A DNA stretch of 64,000 nt from Actinomycetospora corticicola (GTDB lineage: Bacteria > Actinomycetota > Actinomycetes > Mycobacteriales > Pseudonocardiaceae): assembly GCF_013409505.1 (NCBI RefSeq), contig NZ_JACCBN010000001.1, forward strand, positions 3,844,001-3,908,000. The letters are read 5' to 3'. A program made the translations under genes and the position numbers. The notes under the pieces were generated by a model. It ran no database searches and was not told where the DNA came from. It worked only from the letters and a program-made list of their open reading frames with translations. The number at the start of each line of letters is the position of its first letter. Position 1 is the first letter of the stretch. Below, one piece after another: positions 53,411 to 62,270 of the stretch.

Positions 53411-55920
53411 GGGTCGTCCCGGGCGGGGGTGGGCCGGATCGGCTCGTCCGGGTCGCGCCACGCGAGCTGCACGAGCGTCTCCCCGTGCCGGCGGGTCACG
53501 AGCACGGCCCGCCCGGGGGGCCGCGGGCCCGGCCGGGCCGCGCCGACCAGCGGGCCCTCGTCCCGGCTGCCGTGCCCGACCAGGCCGGGCGTGGCCAGCT
53601 CGCGCAGCCGGGCGAGGACCGGCTCGAACATCGCCCGGGAGGCGCCGCCGACGCGGCGGGCCACGACCACGTGCAGCCCGATGTCCTTGGCCTGGGCCAG
53701 CAGGTCGAGCAGCGCGGTGAGCGGGTTGCCGGTCGCGGTGGCGACGAGGTCGTGGTCGTCGACGAGGAGGAACACCTCGGGACCGGTCCACCAGGACCGG
53801 GCACGCAGCTGCTCGGGGGTGACGTCGGGCCCCGGGAGCCGGCGGCGCAGCGAGGCGACGAGGTCGGTCATCGCCTCGGTGAGCGCGTCCGCGGTCGAGG
53901 TGTAGCTGATGAGGTGCTCGGACTCGACGGCCCCGAGCAGTCCCCGCCGGTAGTCGACGATCATGAGTCGGGCCTGCGCGGGCGTGTACCGGGTGACCAC
54001 CTGGTGGGCGAGCAGCCGCAGGAACGACGTCTTGCCGGACTCGCCGTCGGCGTAGACCAGCAGGTGGGGGTCCGCGGCCACGTCGAGCAGGACCGGCGCG
54101 AGCCGGTCCTCGTCGACCCCGATCGGCAGCAGGTGCCGCTCCCCGACGTCCGGACCGGGCAGGGCCGCGACGTCCACCCGGTCCGGCAGCAGTTCGACCG
54201 GGGCCACGCCGGTCCCGGGCCACGCGGCGGCGACGGCGGGGACGACGTCGGGCTCGGGGAGCGCGACGAGGACGTGGCTGCGGTCGGGCGCGATGCCGTG
54301 CCCGGGGCGGCCGGTCGGGACCGTGGCGGCCACCCGGCGGTCGACCTCGGACTCCCCGGGGTCGCCGAGCCGCAGCTCGATGCGGGTGCCGAGCAGGTCC
54401 TTCAACGCGGGCCGCAGGTCCGCCCAGCGCCCGACCCCGATCGCGACGTGCACCCCGTAGGACAGCCCGGTGGTCGCCAGCGTGAGGACCGTGGCCTCGA
54501 GCGCCTCGTGGTCGGCGCGGAACGCGTGCCAGCCGTCGACGACGAGCACGAGGTCGCCGAACGGGTCGGGCAGGTCCTCCCCGCGTCGCCGGCGCTCGCG
54601 CAGGTCGGCGACCGAGGCGATCCCCCGCTCGCGGAACCAGCGTTCGCGGGCGGTGGCCACGGCCGCGACCTCGGCGACGACGCGACGCACGAGGTCGGTG
54701 TCGCCGCGGCCGGCGACGGTGCCGACGTGCGGGAGGTCGGCGAGCCCCGCCAGGGTCCCGCCGCCGAGGTCGACGACGTGGAAACCCAGCTCGTCCGGGG
54801 TGTGGGTGAGCGCCGCGGCGCAGATCAGGGTGCGGAGCAGGGTCGACGTCCCGGCGCGCGGTCCCCCGGCCACGCCCACGTGGCCCGCCGCCCCCGAGAG
54901 GTCGGCCCAGAGCACCTCCCGGCGCTGCTCGTAGGGCCGGTCGACCAGGCCCAGCGGGAGGCGCAGGGTGCCGTTCGCCGGGAAGCCCGGGGCGCGCCGA
55001 CCGCGGTCGGTGTCCGACAACGGCGGGAGCAGGGTCGTCAGCCCGACCGGCCCGGCGAGCGGGGGCAGCCACACCTCGTGGGCCGGGGGCCCCGCGTCGC
55101 GCAGCCGGTCCACCACGGTGTCGAGCACGCTCGGCGCGGCGTCGTCCGGCGTCGGACCGACCGGGGCGGGCAGGGCGACGGAGCCGTCCGGCGGGTCGAC
55201 CCAGCCGCCGTGGAAGGGCCGGGGCACGGCGTGGCGTCGGGACGGGGTCGCGGCGGGGCGCGGGGCGTCGCCCGCGCGGCGGACCGGGCCGGACACGTAC
55301 CCGGCGGTGAAGCGCACCATCGTCGAGGTGTCCGAACGCAGGTAGCCCGTGCCGGGCACCGCGGGCAGCGTGGCGGCGTCCGGGACCCCGAGGACGGCGC
55401 GGGAGTCCGCGGCGGAGAACGTCCGCAGCCCGATCCGGTAGGAGAGGTGCGACTCGAGCCCGCGCAGCCGCCCCTCGTCGACGCGCTGCGAGGCGAGCAG
55501 CAGGTGGATCTGCAGCGAGCGGCCGAGCCGGCCGATCGCGGTGAACAGGTCGGCCAGGTCGGGCTTCTGGTGCAGCAGCTCGGAGAACTCGTCGACCACC
55601 ACGAACAGGGCGGGCAACGGCGTGAGGTCGGCGCCGCGCTCCCGGGCCCGCTCGTAGTCCGCCACCGAGGCGAGGTTCCCGGCGGCCCGCAGCAGTTCCT
55701 GACGACGGGTCATCTCGCCCGCGAGGGCGTCCTGCATCCGGTCGACGAGCGCGAGGTCGTCGGCGAGGTTGGTGATCACGGCCGCGACGTGCGGCGCGTC
55801 GGCCAGGCCGGCGAACGTGGCGCCGCCCTTGAAGTCGACGAGGACGAGATTGAGCGCCGCCGACGAGTGGGTGGTGATCAGGCCGAGGACGAGGGTCCGC
55901 AGGAGCTCCGACTTGCCCGA
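53407..55920 (-). pseudogene. eccC: EccC secretion ATPase, 5' part removed by element insertion
   Basis: The remaining 837 codons carry the three FtsK/SpoIIIE-like ATPase domains of EccC. Domain 1 begins abruptly at SGKSELLRTLVLGLI, the second half of its Walker A, and has Walker B ALFVVVDEFSELL. Domain 2 has the degenerate GGPRAGTSTLLRTL and LVLVVDGWHAF. Domain 3 has ADGESGKTSFLRLL and VFLLVDDHDLV. The N-terminal membrane helices and the first half of Walker A (expected GATG) are missing. Beyond base 55920 the sequence changes to the integrase leader, and an in-frame TGA appears within 18 bases. The missing part should lie at the other end of the inserted element. An internal GTG at 55779 could start a truncated product. 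Confidence 0.85.
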
Positions 55921-55942
55921 ACAAGGGTTGTACGCTCACTCT
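55900..55942. other. Element/chromosome junction (att site) in the eccC Walker A codons
   Basis: Left of 55920 the minus strand reads the codons for S-G-K-S-E-L-L in frame with eccC. Right of 55921 eccC homology ends (the codon for Gly before SGKS is not there) and AACAAGGGTTGTACGCTCACTC leads into the integrase ATG at 55943. The breakpoint 22 bp from a serine integrase marks it as attL or attR; the shared core must include part of CTTGCCCGA. Confidence 0.7.
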
Positions 55943-57487
55943 ATGTCCGCTCTTCTCACCGCCCTCCGCGTTGTCCTCTACCTGCGGATCAGCTCCGACC
56001 GGGACGGCGATGCCCTAGGGGTGGAGCGACAGCGGGAGGACTGCCTGAACCGCGCTGAGCGTGAGGGTTGGACCGTAGTCGGTGAGTATGTGGACAACGA
56101 CAAGGGTGCCTCTACGAAGAGCACGAAAAAGCGTCCCGAGTATGACCGGATGATCGGCGACGCAAGAGCCGGGAAGTTTGACGTCATCCTGGGTTATTCG
56201 GCTTCTCGTCTCACCCGTCGGCCGAAAGAGTACGAAACTCTGATTGAGCTTTCGGAGCGTCACAAGGTGCGGATTCGTACCGTTGCAAGCGGTGACGCTG
56301 ACTTCTCAACGGCGGACGGCCGGGCCGTTGCCCGCACGATTGCGGCGTGGGACGCGGCGGAAGCTGAGCGGATCGGTGAGCGCGTAAGCCGTAAAGTCCG
56401 GGAGAATGTCAAAGCTGGGAAGTTTCTCGGTGGTCGTCGCCCGTTCGGTTTCGAGAGTGACGGCGTGACCATCCGGGAGTCTGAGGCGGAGGAGATCAGG
56501 AACGCTACCGCTACCGTTCTCCGTGGCGGCTCTCTTCGATCTATCGCCCTGGACCTGAACACCCGTGGCGTGAAGACCTCCGCCGGAAAGGACTGGAGTC
56601 CTCTCGCAGTTCGTGACCTTCTCCGTCGCCCCAGGAACTCCGGAATGGTGAAGTATGCGCCCACCGAGTGGGACGAGGATGACAACGGCAACAAGGTCCG
56701 CAAGGTGAACCGTTCTCACGCAGCGGTTGGTAAGGCTTCCTGGGATGCCATCGTGACGGAGGATGAGCGCCTGGCTGTGGTCGCCATTCTGGAGGACCCT
56801 AAGCGCAAGACCTCCCCCGGCAATCAGCCCTCTTACCTGGGCTCCAGCATCTACCTTTGTGGAGTCTGCGGAAGCAAGGTCCGAACCTCCGCTAGTGGTG
56901 GTCGCGCTACCCGCTACGTGTGCAACGGCGGAAAGGGCACCGGACCTAATCACCTCTCTCGCAATGCCGACAAGACGGACGCTCTTGTGAATGCAGAGAT
57001 GGTGGAGTGGCTTACCGCGTTCATCGGCGTCAATAAGCTCATGGCTTCCAAGCCGGGGGCTTCCGTCACCCCGGAATGGTCCAGGCTCACCACGGAGCTA
57101 ACGGCCGTCCAGGCACGCGCTACGGAACTTCAGGAGGACTACGCGGACGGGTACATGAGCCGTGCGGAGTTCCGTTCTGCCGTGGACCGCAACCGCGACC
57201 GTGAGGCACAGATCAGGGAGGAAATGGACCGGCTTACCGCTCCGTCCAACCGTCTCCCGATGTTTGACAACGTGAAGACTCCGGGGGAAGTCCCGGAGAA
57301 GTGGGAAGCCCTCTCCATCGAAGAGAAGCGCAAGGTGGTCGGATCTGCCCTCCAGGTCTCCATCCTGCCCACGGAGAAGCGTGGCCCGGTATTCGATCCG
57401 GAAAGCGTCCAGGTGACCCCTAAGCTCAACCCTCTTACTCTCGTCGGTGAGCCCAACGTCCCGGAGCACGATCACACGGACAAATAA
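55943..57487 (+). CDS. Large serine recombinase (phage-type integrase)
   Basis: The 514-residue integrase has the resolvase catalytic domain with YLRISSDRDGDALGVERQ (catalytic Ser17 of the YxRxS motif), GYSASRLTRRPKEYE and AAWDAAEAERIGERVSRK. Then come the recombinase domain (GRRPFGFESDG, SIALDLNTRGVKTS) and a zinc ribbon beginning LCGVCGSK. A coiled-coil (about 395-455) includes ELQEDYADGYMSRAEF. Such enzymes join attP and attB without host factors and need a recombination directionality factor for excision; none is recognised here. It lies directly at the element boundary. Confidence 0.95.
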   Translation: MSALLTALRVVLYLRISSDRDGDALGVERQREDCLNRAEREGWTVVGEYVDNDKGASTKSTKKRPEYDRMIGDARAGKFDVILGYSASRLTRRPKEYETLIELSERHKVRIRTVASGDADFSTADGRAVARTIAAWDAAEAERIGERVSRKVRENVKAGKFLGGRRPFGFESDGVTIRESEAEEIRNATATVLRGGSLRSIALDLNTRGVKTSAGKDWSPLAVRDLLRRPRNSGMVKYAPTEWDEDDNGNKVRKVNRSHAAVGKASWDAIVTEDERLAVVAILEDPKRKTSPGNQPSYLGSSIYLCGVCGSKVRTSASGGRATRYVCNGGKGTGPNHLSRNADKTDALVNAEMVEWLTAFIGVNKLMASKPGASVTPEWSRLTTELTAVQARATELQEDYADGYMSRAEFRSAVDRNRDREAQIREEMDRLTAPSNRLPMFDNVKTPGEVPEKWEALSIEEKRKVVGSALQVSILPTEKRGPVFDPESVQVTPKLNPLTLVGEPNVPEHDHTDK

Positions 57488-57504
57488 GCCCTGAAACGAC
57501 GAGA

Positions 57505-57542
57505 AGCCCCGTCCCGGAAGATTCCAGGGCGGGGCTCCTTAA
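57505..57542. terminator. Bidirectional terminator after the integrase
   Basis: AGCCCCGTCC (57505-57514) pairs with GGGCGGGGCT (57527-57536; one G-T pair), and the loop holds an inner GGAA/TTCC stem. CCTTAATAT follows on the plus strand. It separates the integrase from the convergent gene. Confidence 0.75.
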
Positions 57543-58096
57543 TATAAGCTACCTGCTAACCAGCCGTCCGGCATCGGTGGTCGAATCTCCTGCCATTCCC
57601 GTGTGATCTGGAGATTGAGTGCGTGGTACTCATCAGCGATGCGCTCAATATCGCCGATAGAAAACGCCTTCTGCGTAAGATTTCCTTTCAGGCGACTTTT
57701 GGAACAGATCAGCACAGGTGTCCCGTCCTCTTCGTCGTTGCCAAAGGGTCGGGGATTCACCTTACTGTCCGGGGACAGAGACGCCCGCCTCCACGTTCCG
57801 TGGATTATCCAATTGCGACTCTCTGCGAGCGGACCGATAGCGTCAACTCGCTCTTTGAATACTCGCAACATTTCCACCGTGCCGGAGAGGTCATTAGCCT
57901 CGTCCACACCGACCTTGACGGCCCAACGGAGCCATGACGTCGACTGCCCCTCTACGACCGGAATCGCGGCCCGAGAGCGGTAGAGGCTCATCAGCACCCA
58001 CCGCAGAAGTTCATCCGTCCCCGCGCTAGCGATTGCAACCGCACCGATCCCCTGAGCTAGCTGAGCCGACTCTTCCGGCGAGTAGGTAGGAACCAT
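57539..58096 (-). CDS. Unknown protein with HEPN-like RNxxxH motif
   Basis: The 185-residue, mostly helical protein has helices ELLRWVLMSLYRSRAAIP and TVEMLRVFKERVDAIGPL. The segment AESRNWIIHGTWRR (about 107-120) contains R-x4-H, the pattern of HEPN-fold RNases and nucleic-acid-binding proteins. ATG 58096 has GGAG upstream; an in-frame extension to 58234 lacks a good ribosome site and overlaps the next gene. Location beside the integrase and next to membrane-protein genes is typical of phage cargo such as exclusion or abortive-infection genes, which is inference. Confidence 0.6.
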   Translation of the reverse strand: MVPTYSPEESAQLAQGIGAVAIASAGTDELLRWVLMSLYRSRAAIPVVEGQSTSWLRWAVKVGVDEANDLSGTVEMLRVFKERVDAIGPLAESRNWIIHGTWRRASLSPDSKVNPRPFGNDEEDGTPVLICSKSRLKGNLTQKAFSIGDIERIADEYHALNLQITREWQEIRPPMPDGWLAGSLY

Positions 58097-58198
58097 GGTC
58101 TCCAGGTTAGGCCTGGGCCACGGAACGGCCGCTAGCTGCTCAACGGCCCGACCCATGCGGGATGAGGGAGCCCGTTCCTGGGGCTGAGAAGACCGTTG

Positions 58199-59101
58199 GT
58201 GCCCGACATGGAAACGGCCCCGCTCCGCCCCCACACGGGAGGGCTGGCTTCACTCGCCGCCGTCTGTCCGCCTAGCCTCACTCCCGTGACGCGGAGGCTC
58301 AGCCGAGGACTGCTGTTGCTCTACCCTGTCGGGGCCATCCTCTTCGTGGTCGGCGTGTGGGGAGGGCTGCCTGAGGCCCCACAGGGCTGGTGGGACACCA
58401 CTGGGTTTGTCGTCAACCTTGTCTCTGGCCTCACCGCGGCGTGCATCGGCATCCCGACGGCCTTCTTCGTCCTGCAGAAGCTCCTAGACGACCGTGCGAA
58501 GAGGATAGCGCGAGAGGAAGCAATCCTACTGTCCCTCCGGAACCTTCTAGCGATCGAAGCGGACTTCCTAAGCATCTGGGGAATCGGCCGGGGAGAAGCC
58601 CAGGATAAGTGCATATCTATGCAGCTCATTACAGAACTACAGAGAGCGCGCAGCGCGGCAAGCCAAACCGCAGGAAGGCACTCCCGGACGGTCAAGGGCA
58701 ACGGTCGCAAGCAATCTGTCGTCTCGCGTCCAGACGAAGTGCTTTTACCCTACGAGGACCCGCAGCCTCCACAAGTCGCTAGAGACGACGCTCTTGAGCG
58801 ACTCGACCACCAACGACGAGTCATCGCGGATCGGTCCATCTCTAACGGCATTGCGCCCACTCCGAACGCTTCCCTAGCTCAGATTCTCTCGGTCCTACAC
58901 GGCGCTGCGGAAACGGACCTCCTACACCCTTGTCGGCGAATGCGCGCGCGGTTGCCGACCGGTGCCGGGCCGACTGTGGTCCTGGACGAGTGGTCGCGCG
59001 TCCTCACCGGCTTAGAGCTGGAGCTGTCGCAGAGGCGCGCATGGCTCACACCGCTCATTGCGGAGATTGATCGCCACACCCTGCTTCTGGCGGAAAGGTG
59101 A
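58199..59101 (+). CDS. Two-helix membrane protein, tandem paralogue 1
   Basis: About 300 residues. Two adjacent hydrophobic helices near the N-terminus (LLLLYPVGAILFVVGVWGG, then TGFVVNLVSGLTAACIGIP) are joined by GWWDTTGF, followed by a long cytoplasmic helical part that starts LQKLLDDRAKRIAREEA. The next gene repeats the same plan (GWWDKTGFIVNLASGLTAACFGIP). GAGAAG lies before GTG 58199; ATG 58208 is an alternative. Stop and next start overlap (GTGA). No known family recognised. Confidence 0.7.
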   Translation: MPDMETAPLRPHTGGLASLAAVCPPSLTPVTRRLSRGLLLLYPVGAILFVVGVWGGLPEAPQGWWDTTGFVVNLVSGLTAACIGIPTAFFVLQKLLDDRAKRIAREEAILLSLRNLLAIEADFLSIWGIGRGEAQDKCISMQLITELQRARSAASQTAGRHSRTVKGNGRKQSVVSRPDEVLLPYEDPQPPQVARDDALERLDHQRRVIADRSISNGIAPTPNASLAQILSVLHGAAETDLLHPCRRMRARLPTGAGPTVVLDEWSRVLTGLELELSQRRAWLTPLIAEIDRHTLLLAER

Positions 59102-60063
59102 GCAAGCTTCCGTCTTGGGACCTCCAGCTCGTGCCCAAAGCGCTGAAACGACCTCTGTGGCTGCTGGTTCCACTGGGAATCGCTCTTACGGCCGTGGGTC
59201 TCTTCGCGCCCTTCCCACAAGGTGAGACTGGCTGGTGGGACAAGACGGGTTTCATCGTCAACCTCGCATCCGGTTTGACTGCGGCGTGCTTTGGAATCCC
59301 GGTGGCCTTTTATGGCATCCAGTGGCTTCTCGAGAAGCGACAACGAGAGAATGAGCTCAAGACGCTGGAATACCTCTTGAGGAAGAACGTCCTCGATCTA
59401 GGGCGGGCCGGGACCGGGATCGTTCTTAGCCTTCTCGTCGGGAAACTCTCAGAGGCGCACGCCGCCGTTGTGAAAGTAGCGATGTTACTTAGTGCCCTCC
59501 AAGCTTACGATCAAGGCGCTGTTTGGAAACACGACAAGAGTCTTGGACAATCCAAAGCACACCTGGAAGAGCTCCTTGATAGCGTCCAGCACGACCACCT
59601 GGATGGCTTCATCGGATTAGAGGCGCTTTCAATGCTCGGTCGCCCAGACAACCACCGAATCGCGATTTCCAAGCTAAACACGATAATGACTGATCTTCTA
59701 CCGCGTTTCGACTACCTAGAGCAAGCGTCTGGAATCTCCGAGTACGACTTGCACCTACTTGATGAATATCTACATAAGCCCAACGCTGTAGAGATTCTAA
59801 AGGCGTATGCCGAACCACCACTCTCGGGAAGGGTGGAACTTGTCCTTCCCTCGTCGAGTTCGGGTACGGGCTTTTCCATCAATACTGAGGCCCTCGCAGT
59901 ACTGCAAGACGACACCTCTTCTGTCGTTTCTGCTTTATGGTATTACAATCAATTCTTGCAGGTTCTAGGGAGAGTCTGCTCCGCCTTGGAGGTCGACATC
60001 GAGCCTATGTTGGAATTCAGATCGATCTACCGGCCAAACTACGACGAGGAGTTGGGCCCATGA
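59098..60063 (+). CDS. Two-helix membrane protein, tandem paralogue 2
   Basis: The 321-residue protein is clearly homologous to the upstream gene over the membrane hairpin (WLLVPLGIALTAVGLFAP, GWWDKTGF, SGLTAACFGIPVAFYGIQWLLEKRQ). It differs in the cytoplasmic part, which is helical, contains VGKLSEAHAAVVKVAMLLSAL, and ends in RSIYRPNYDEELGP. It is translationally coupled by a four-base overlap. The pair probably forms a heteromeric membrane complex. Base use is AT-richer towards the 3' end. Confidence 0.72.
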   Translation: MSKLPSWDLQLVPKALKRPLWLLVPLGIALTAVGLFAPFPQGETGWWDKTGFIVNLASGLTAACFGIPVAFYGIQWLLEKRQRENELKTLEYLLRKNVLDLGRAGTGIVLSLLVGKLSEAHAAVVKVAMLLSALQAYDQGAVWKHDKSLGQSKAHLEELLDSVQHDHLDGFIGLEALSMLGRPDNHRIAISKLNTIMTDLLPRFDYLEQASGISEYDLHLLDEYLHKPNAVEILKAYAEPPLSGRVELVLPSSSSGTGFSINTEALAVLQDDTSSVVSALWYYNQFLQVLGRVCSALEVDIEPMLEFRSIYRPNYDEELGP

Positions 60064-60593
60064 AGGAGATGCAGTACCTGCAAGAACGAACTTTTTGAAC
60101 CCGGCGCTGGTTAGACAGCCCTCCCCGGCGGTCCCGTAGTCCATGGCTGGAGGGGGCACCCCCCGGCTAGGGGGGCATCGCGACGCGTCGACGCGCTCCA
60201 GCTCGACCGCACACAGACTTTGTCAATAAGAAAGAAGAAAAAGCAAAAGAGAAAAACAAAACAACAATTCGCATCGCAACGCTTGCGTTGTGTTGGCGTG
60301 CATGTCATGCCATGAGGGCAAGCCGTATGGTCAAGGCATATGCGTACGCATCACTGTTGTTGTGTGCTCAGCATGCTATTGCTCTTGTGCTTATTGCTTA
60401 GTGCAATGCATAGCGTGAGGGCTATGGATATGAGGGGGGCATGGCATAGGGCTAGGCCCAGGCAGTACAGGGGGTGAGGCATACCTACCTACCGGGTGGA
60501 TAGAGCAGGGGGGCATATCAAGGGGGTGCACAGAAGGGAGGAAGGGCACAGCGCTAGATCAGCACTGCACCCTTCCCGGATTCCTGTCTCGTC
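60064..60593. other. 530-bp AT-rich non-coding block between convergent phage gene sets
   Basis: No ORF is convincing. It holds CCCCCC-GGCTA-GGGGGG (60161-60177), a hairpin that may end the rightward transcript. A run of about 50 bases at 60224-60273 is nearly free of G and C apart from isolated bases (AAGAAAGAAGAAAAAGC). CAACGC-TT-GCGTTG, the palindrome ATGCGTACGCAT, and GCTATTGC...GCAATGCATAGC hairpins follow. An origin, a small RNA gene or a transcription-stop zone are possible. Confidence 0.5.
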
Positions 60594-60830
60594 CTAGCCG
60601 GGCACCGCTAGCTGGGTACGGGAGGCACGCTGCCTATCCGCCTTCCCGCACCCACAGGACTCAGTACGGCCGGACACGAGTCCCGATGTGTAGACCGGCC
60701 TCGTGATGCCGCAATCGCACCGGCAAGTCCACCGGGTATTCCTGCCACCGTTCCGGCAGGGCACCGGCTCAGCGGGCTCCAGGACTAGCCACCGGCCGAA
60801 CCGCCTACCGGCTAGGTCTACCCCTGCCAT
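60594..60830 (-). CDS. Small Cys-rich ribbon protein, paralogue 1
   Basis: The 78-residue protein has GRRFGRWLVLEPAEPVP, then RWTCRCDCGITRPVY, and RTESCGCGKADRQR. The FGRxxV...WxCxCDCG...SCGC plan is a small zinc-binding domain common in phage genomes, often near AP2 or HNH modules; role unknown. A second copy is at 63580-63846. Its ATG overlaps the upstream stop (TAATG). Confidence 0.75.
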   Translation of the reverse strand: MAGVDLAGRRFGRWLVLEPAEPVPCRNGGRNTRWTCRCDCGITRPVYTSGLVSGRTESCGCGKADRQRASRTQLAVPG

Positions 60831-61672
60831 TACCGGGAACGGCGAGGATCGAGAGTGGCACCCAGGGTCGGAAGAGAACCGGCGGCACGGCGGATTCCCT
60901 GTGCGTGCCCGATGGCTAGGGCACTCGCCTTCCGGCGGGAGTCCGACGAGGTGGCAGCCTTCCGAACGGCAGCACTAGAGATAGCGTCGTACAGCCGGTC
61001 AACATCGGTGCCCGACCATCCCCGGCCGGTTACGTACATCTTGAGCCAATGCCGGTCGGCAAGCATCGCTGCCACCGAATCGTCATGCTGCTCCACGTAC
61101 CGGACAGCGGCAGCCTGTGCGGACACGGCGGAATGAGCCGCTCCGAGAAGCATCTTCGCATCCTCGCGGGCAACCATTTCCTGACCGGCAGGAACCTTCG
61201 GAAGTGCATCCTCCGTCAGCAGAGCAATAGCCGTGTCGGCTAGCGCCATAGCGTCCGCGGAAGCCTTCCCTAGTTCCCGACGACCGGACTCAATCAGCTC
61301 CTCCGCAACGGCCACCTTCCCGGCCGGATTCGCTAGCTGATCGTCAAGCGTGCGCTTCACCGACGAGGCTGCAACCGCAGCGCCGTTCTGCCCGGCCACG
61401 TACGCGTCACGGGCGGCAACGAGGACCTTCCCGGCATCGCCTAGGGCACCGGGTGAGTAGGCCCCGGCTCCAGCCGTTGCCTCCCGGCTCAGTGCCGCTC
61501 CGATCGTCTCGCGCTGTCCAGCCATCTCCTCATACCGGGAAGTGTCGGACGAGGCCATGAGGCCTCGATACGCGTTCGCGTCCGCCTTATCCCGCCGGTC
61601 GTTCGCCCGGTCACGGGCAGCGGCCACACGGTCCTCGTGCGCGATCACTGCGTCAGTGTCGTTCTCGTTCAT
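60830..61672 (-). CDS. Helical protein of unknown function
   Basis: The 280-residue, Ala-rich, almost wholly helical protein starts with a charged coiled-coil-like segment (EDRVAAARDRANDRRDKADANAY) and has long amphipathic helices through residue 200. A shorter C-terminal part includes WLKMYVTGRGWSGTDVDRLYDAI. GGAAGAGAG lies five bases before the ATG. No family recognised; scaffold-like or DNA-binding roles are open. Confidence 0.65.
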   Translation of the reverse strand: MNENDTDAVIAHEDRVAAARDRANDRRDKADANAYRGLMASSDTSRYEEMAGQRETIGAALSREATAGAGAYSPGALGDAGKVLVAARDAYVAGQNGAAVAASSVKRTLDDQLANPAGKVAVAEELIESGRRELGKASADAMALADTAIALLTEDALPKVPAGQEMVAREDAKMLLGAAHSAVSAQAAAVRYVEQHDDSVAAMLADRHWLKMYVTGRGWSGTDVDRLYDAISSAAVRKAATSSDSRRKASALAIGHAQGIRRAAGSLPTLGATLDPRRSR

Positions 61673-61797
61673 CGTTGCTCTCTTCCAATTGACTCTAGGT
61701 GTCGCCTGATCGTCGCTATCTCGCACCGGGGACAGAGTGACGACCGACTCCGCCCCGACTGTTCGGAATGGCACCCCGACGAGGTGACACTCCTCTA

Positions 61798-61983
61798 CTA
61801 ATCGTCACTTGGTAGGGGGTCGCCGGCTTCGGCCTGCCCCGTTTCCGGTGACGTCATATTCCTGATCCGCTCCATGGCTTCCTCTTCCCGCCTACGGCGT
61901 TCCTGTGCCGTAATGAACTTCGGGGAGAAGTCATGCGTGCACGGGACTCCGAGCGTCTTACAGAAGCAACTCATCGGCGCCAT
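61798..61983 (-). CDS. Small protein with CFC...C motif
   Basis: The 61-residue product starts MAPMSCFCKTLGVPCTHDF (three Cys and a His, possible metal site), followed by a charged helix ITAQERRRREEEAMERIR and an acidic tail. A GAGAGG site lies upstream. Unknown function. Confidence 0.5.
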   Translation of the reverse strand: MAPMSCFCKTLGVPCTHDFSPKFITAQERRRREEEAMERIRNMTSPETGQAEAGDPLPSDD

Positions 61984-61989
61984 AGTTCT

Positions 61990-62067
61990 CTACCTCTCCG
62001 AGCAATGAACCTGTGTCTCGTCACGAGTCATGTCCGTCTCTACCGGCCACACAATCCAGTCCGTCAT
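61990..62067 (-). CDS. 25-residue coupled micro-ORF
   Basis: An ATG overlapping the stop of the 68-residue gene (ATGA) opens 25 codons beginning MTDWIVWPVETDMTRD and ending at TAG 61990-61992. It fits the chain of overlapping small phage genes but is too short to judge alone. Confidence 0.35.
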   Translation of the reverse strand: MTDWIVWPVETDMTRDETQVHCSER

Positions 62068-62270
62068 AACGTGCCCCATCTCTTCCCGGTCATCCGGTCA
62101 AGGCTGGACTCACCGTTCTCCAGCCCGAACAACAGAACTCCGCCTAGGAGAGGTGGAGGAACGGCAAACCGTGCCTTCCACTCCTCGTCACTCTCTCCCG
62201 GCCTACGGCCTTCCTTTACGTTCTCCATCCACCTATGGATTCTCTGATCCTGGTCTGAGTACCTAGGCAT
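62064..62270 (-). CDS. Small hydrophilic phage protein
   Basis: The 68-residue protein has DQDQRIHRWMENVKEGRRPGESDEEWKARFAVPPP and a short C-terminal part. AGGTGACCT precedes the ATG. Unknown; the charged helical start suggests a partner-binding protein. Confidence 0.5.
   Translation of the reverse strand: MPRYSDQDQRIHRWMENVKEGRRPGESDEEWKARFAVPPPLLGGVLLFGLENGESSLDRMTGKRWGTL

Noticed and set aside
55880-55942. tRNA gene as integration target of the element
   Set aside because: No cloverleaf or CCA-like 3' end is present; the flanking host DNA is eccC coding sequence.
60855-61243. Plus-strand ORFs opposite the helical phage protein
   Set aside because: They lack ribosome sites and lie antisense to a coupled gene chain with good starts.
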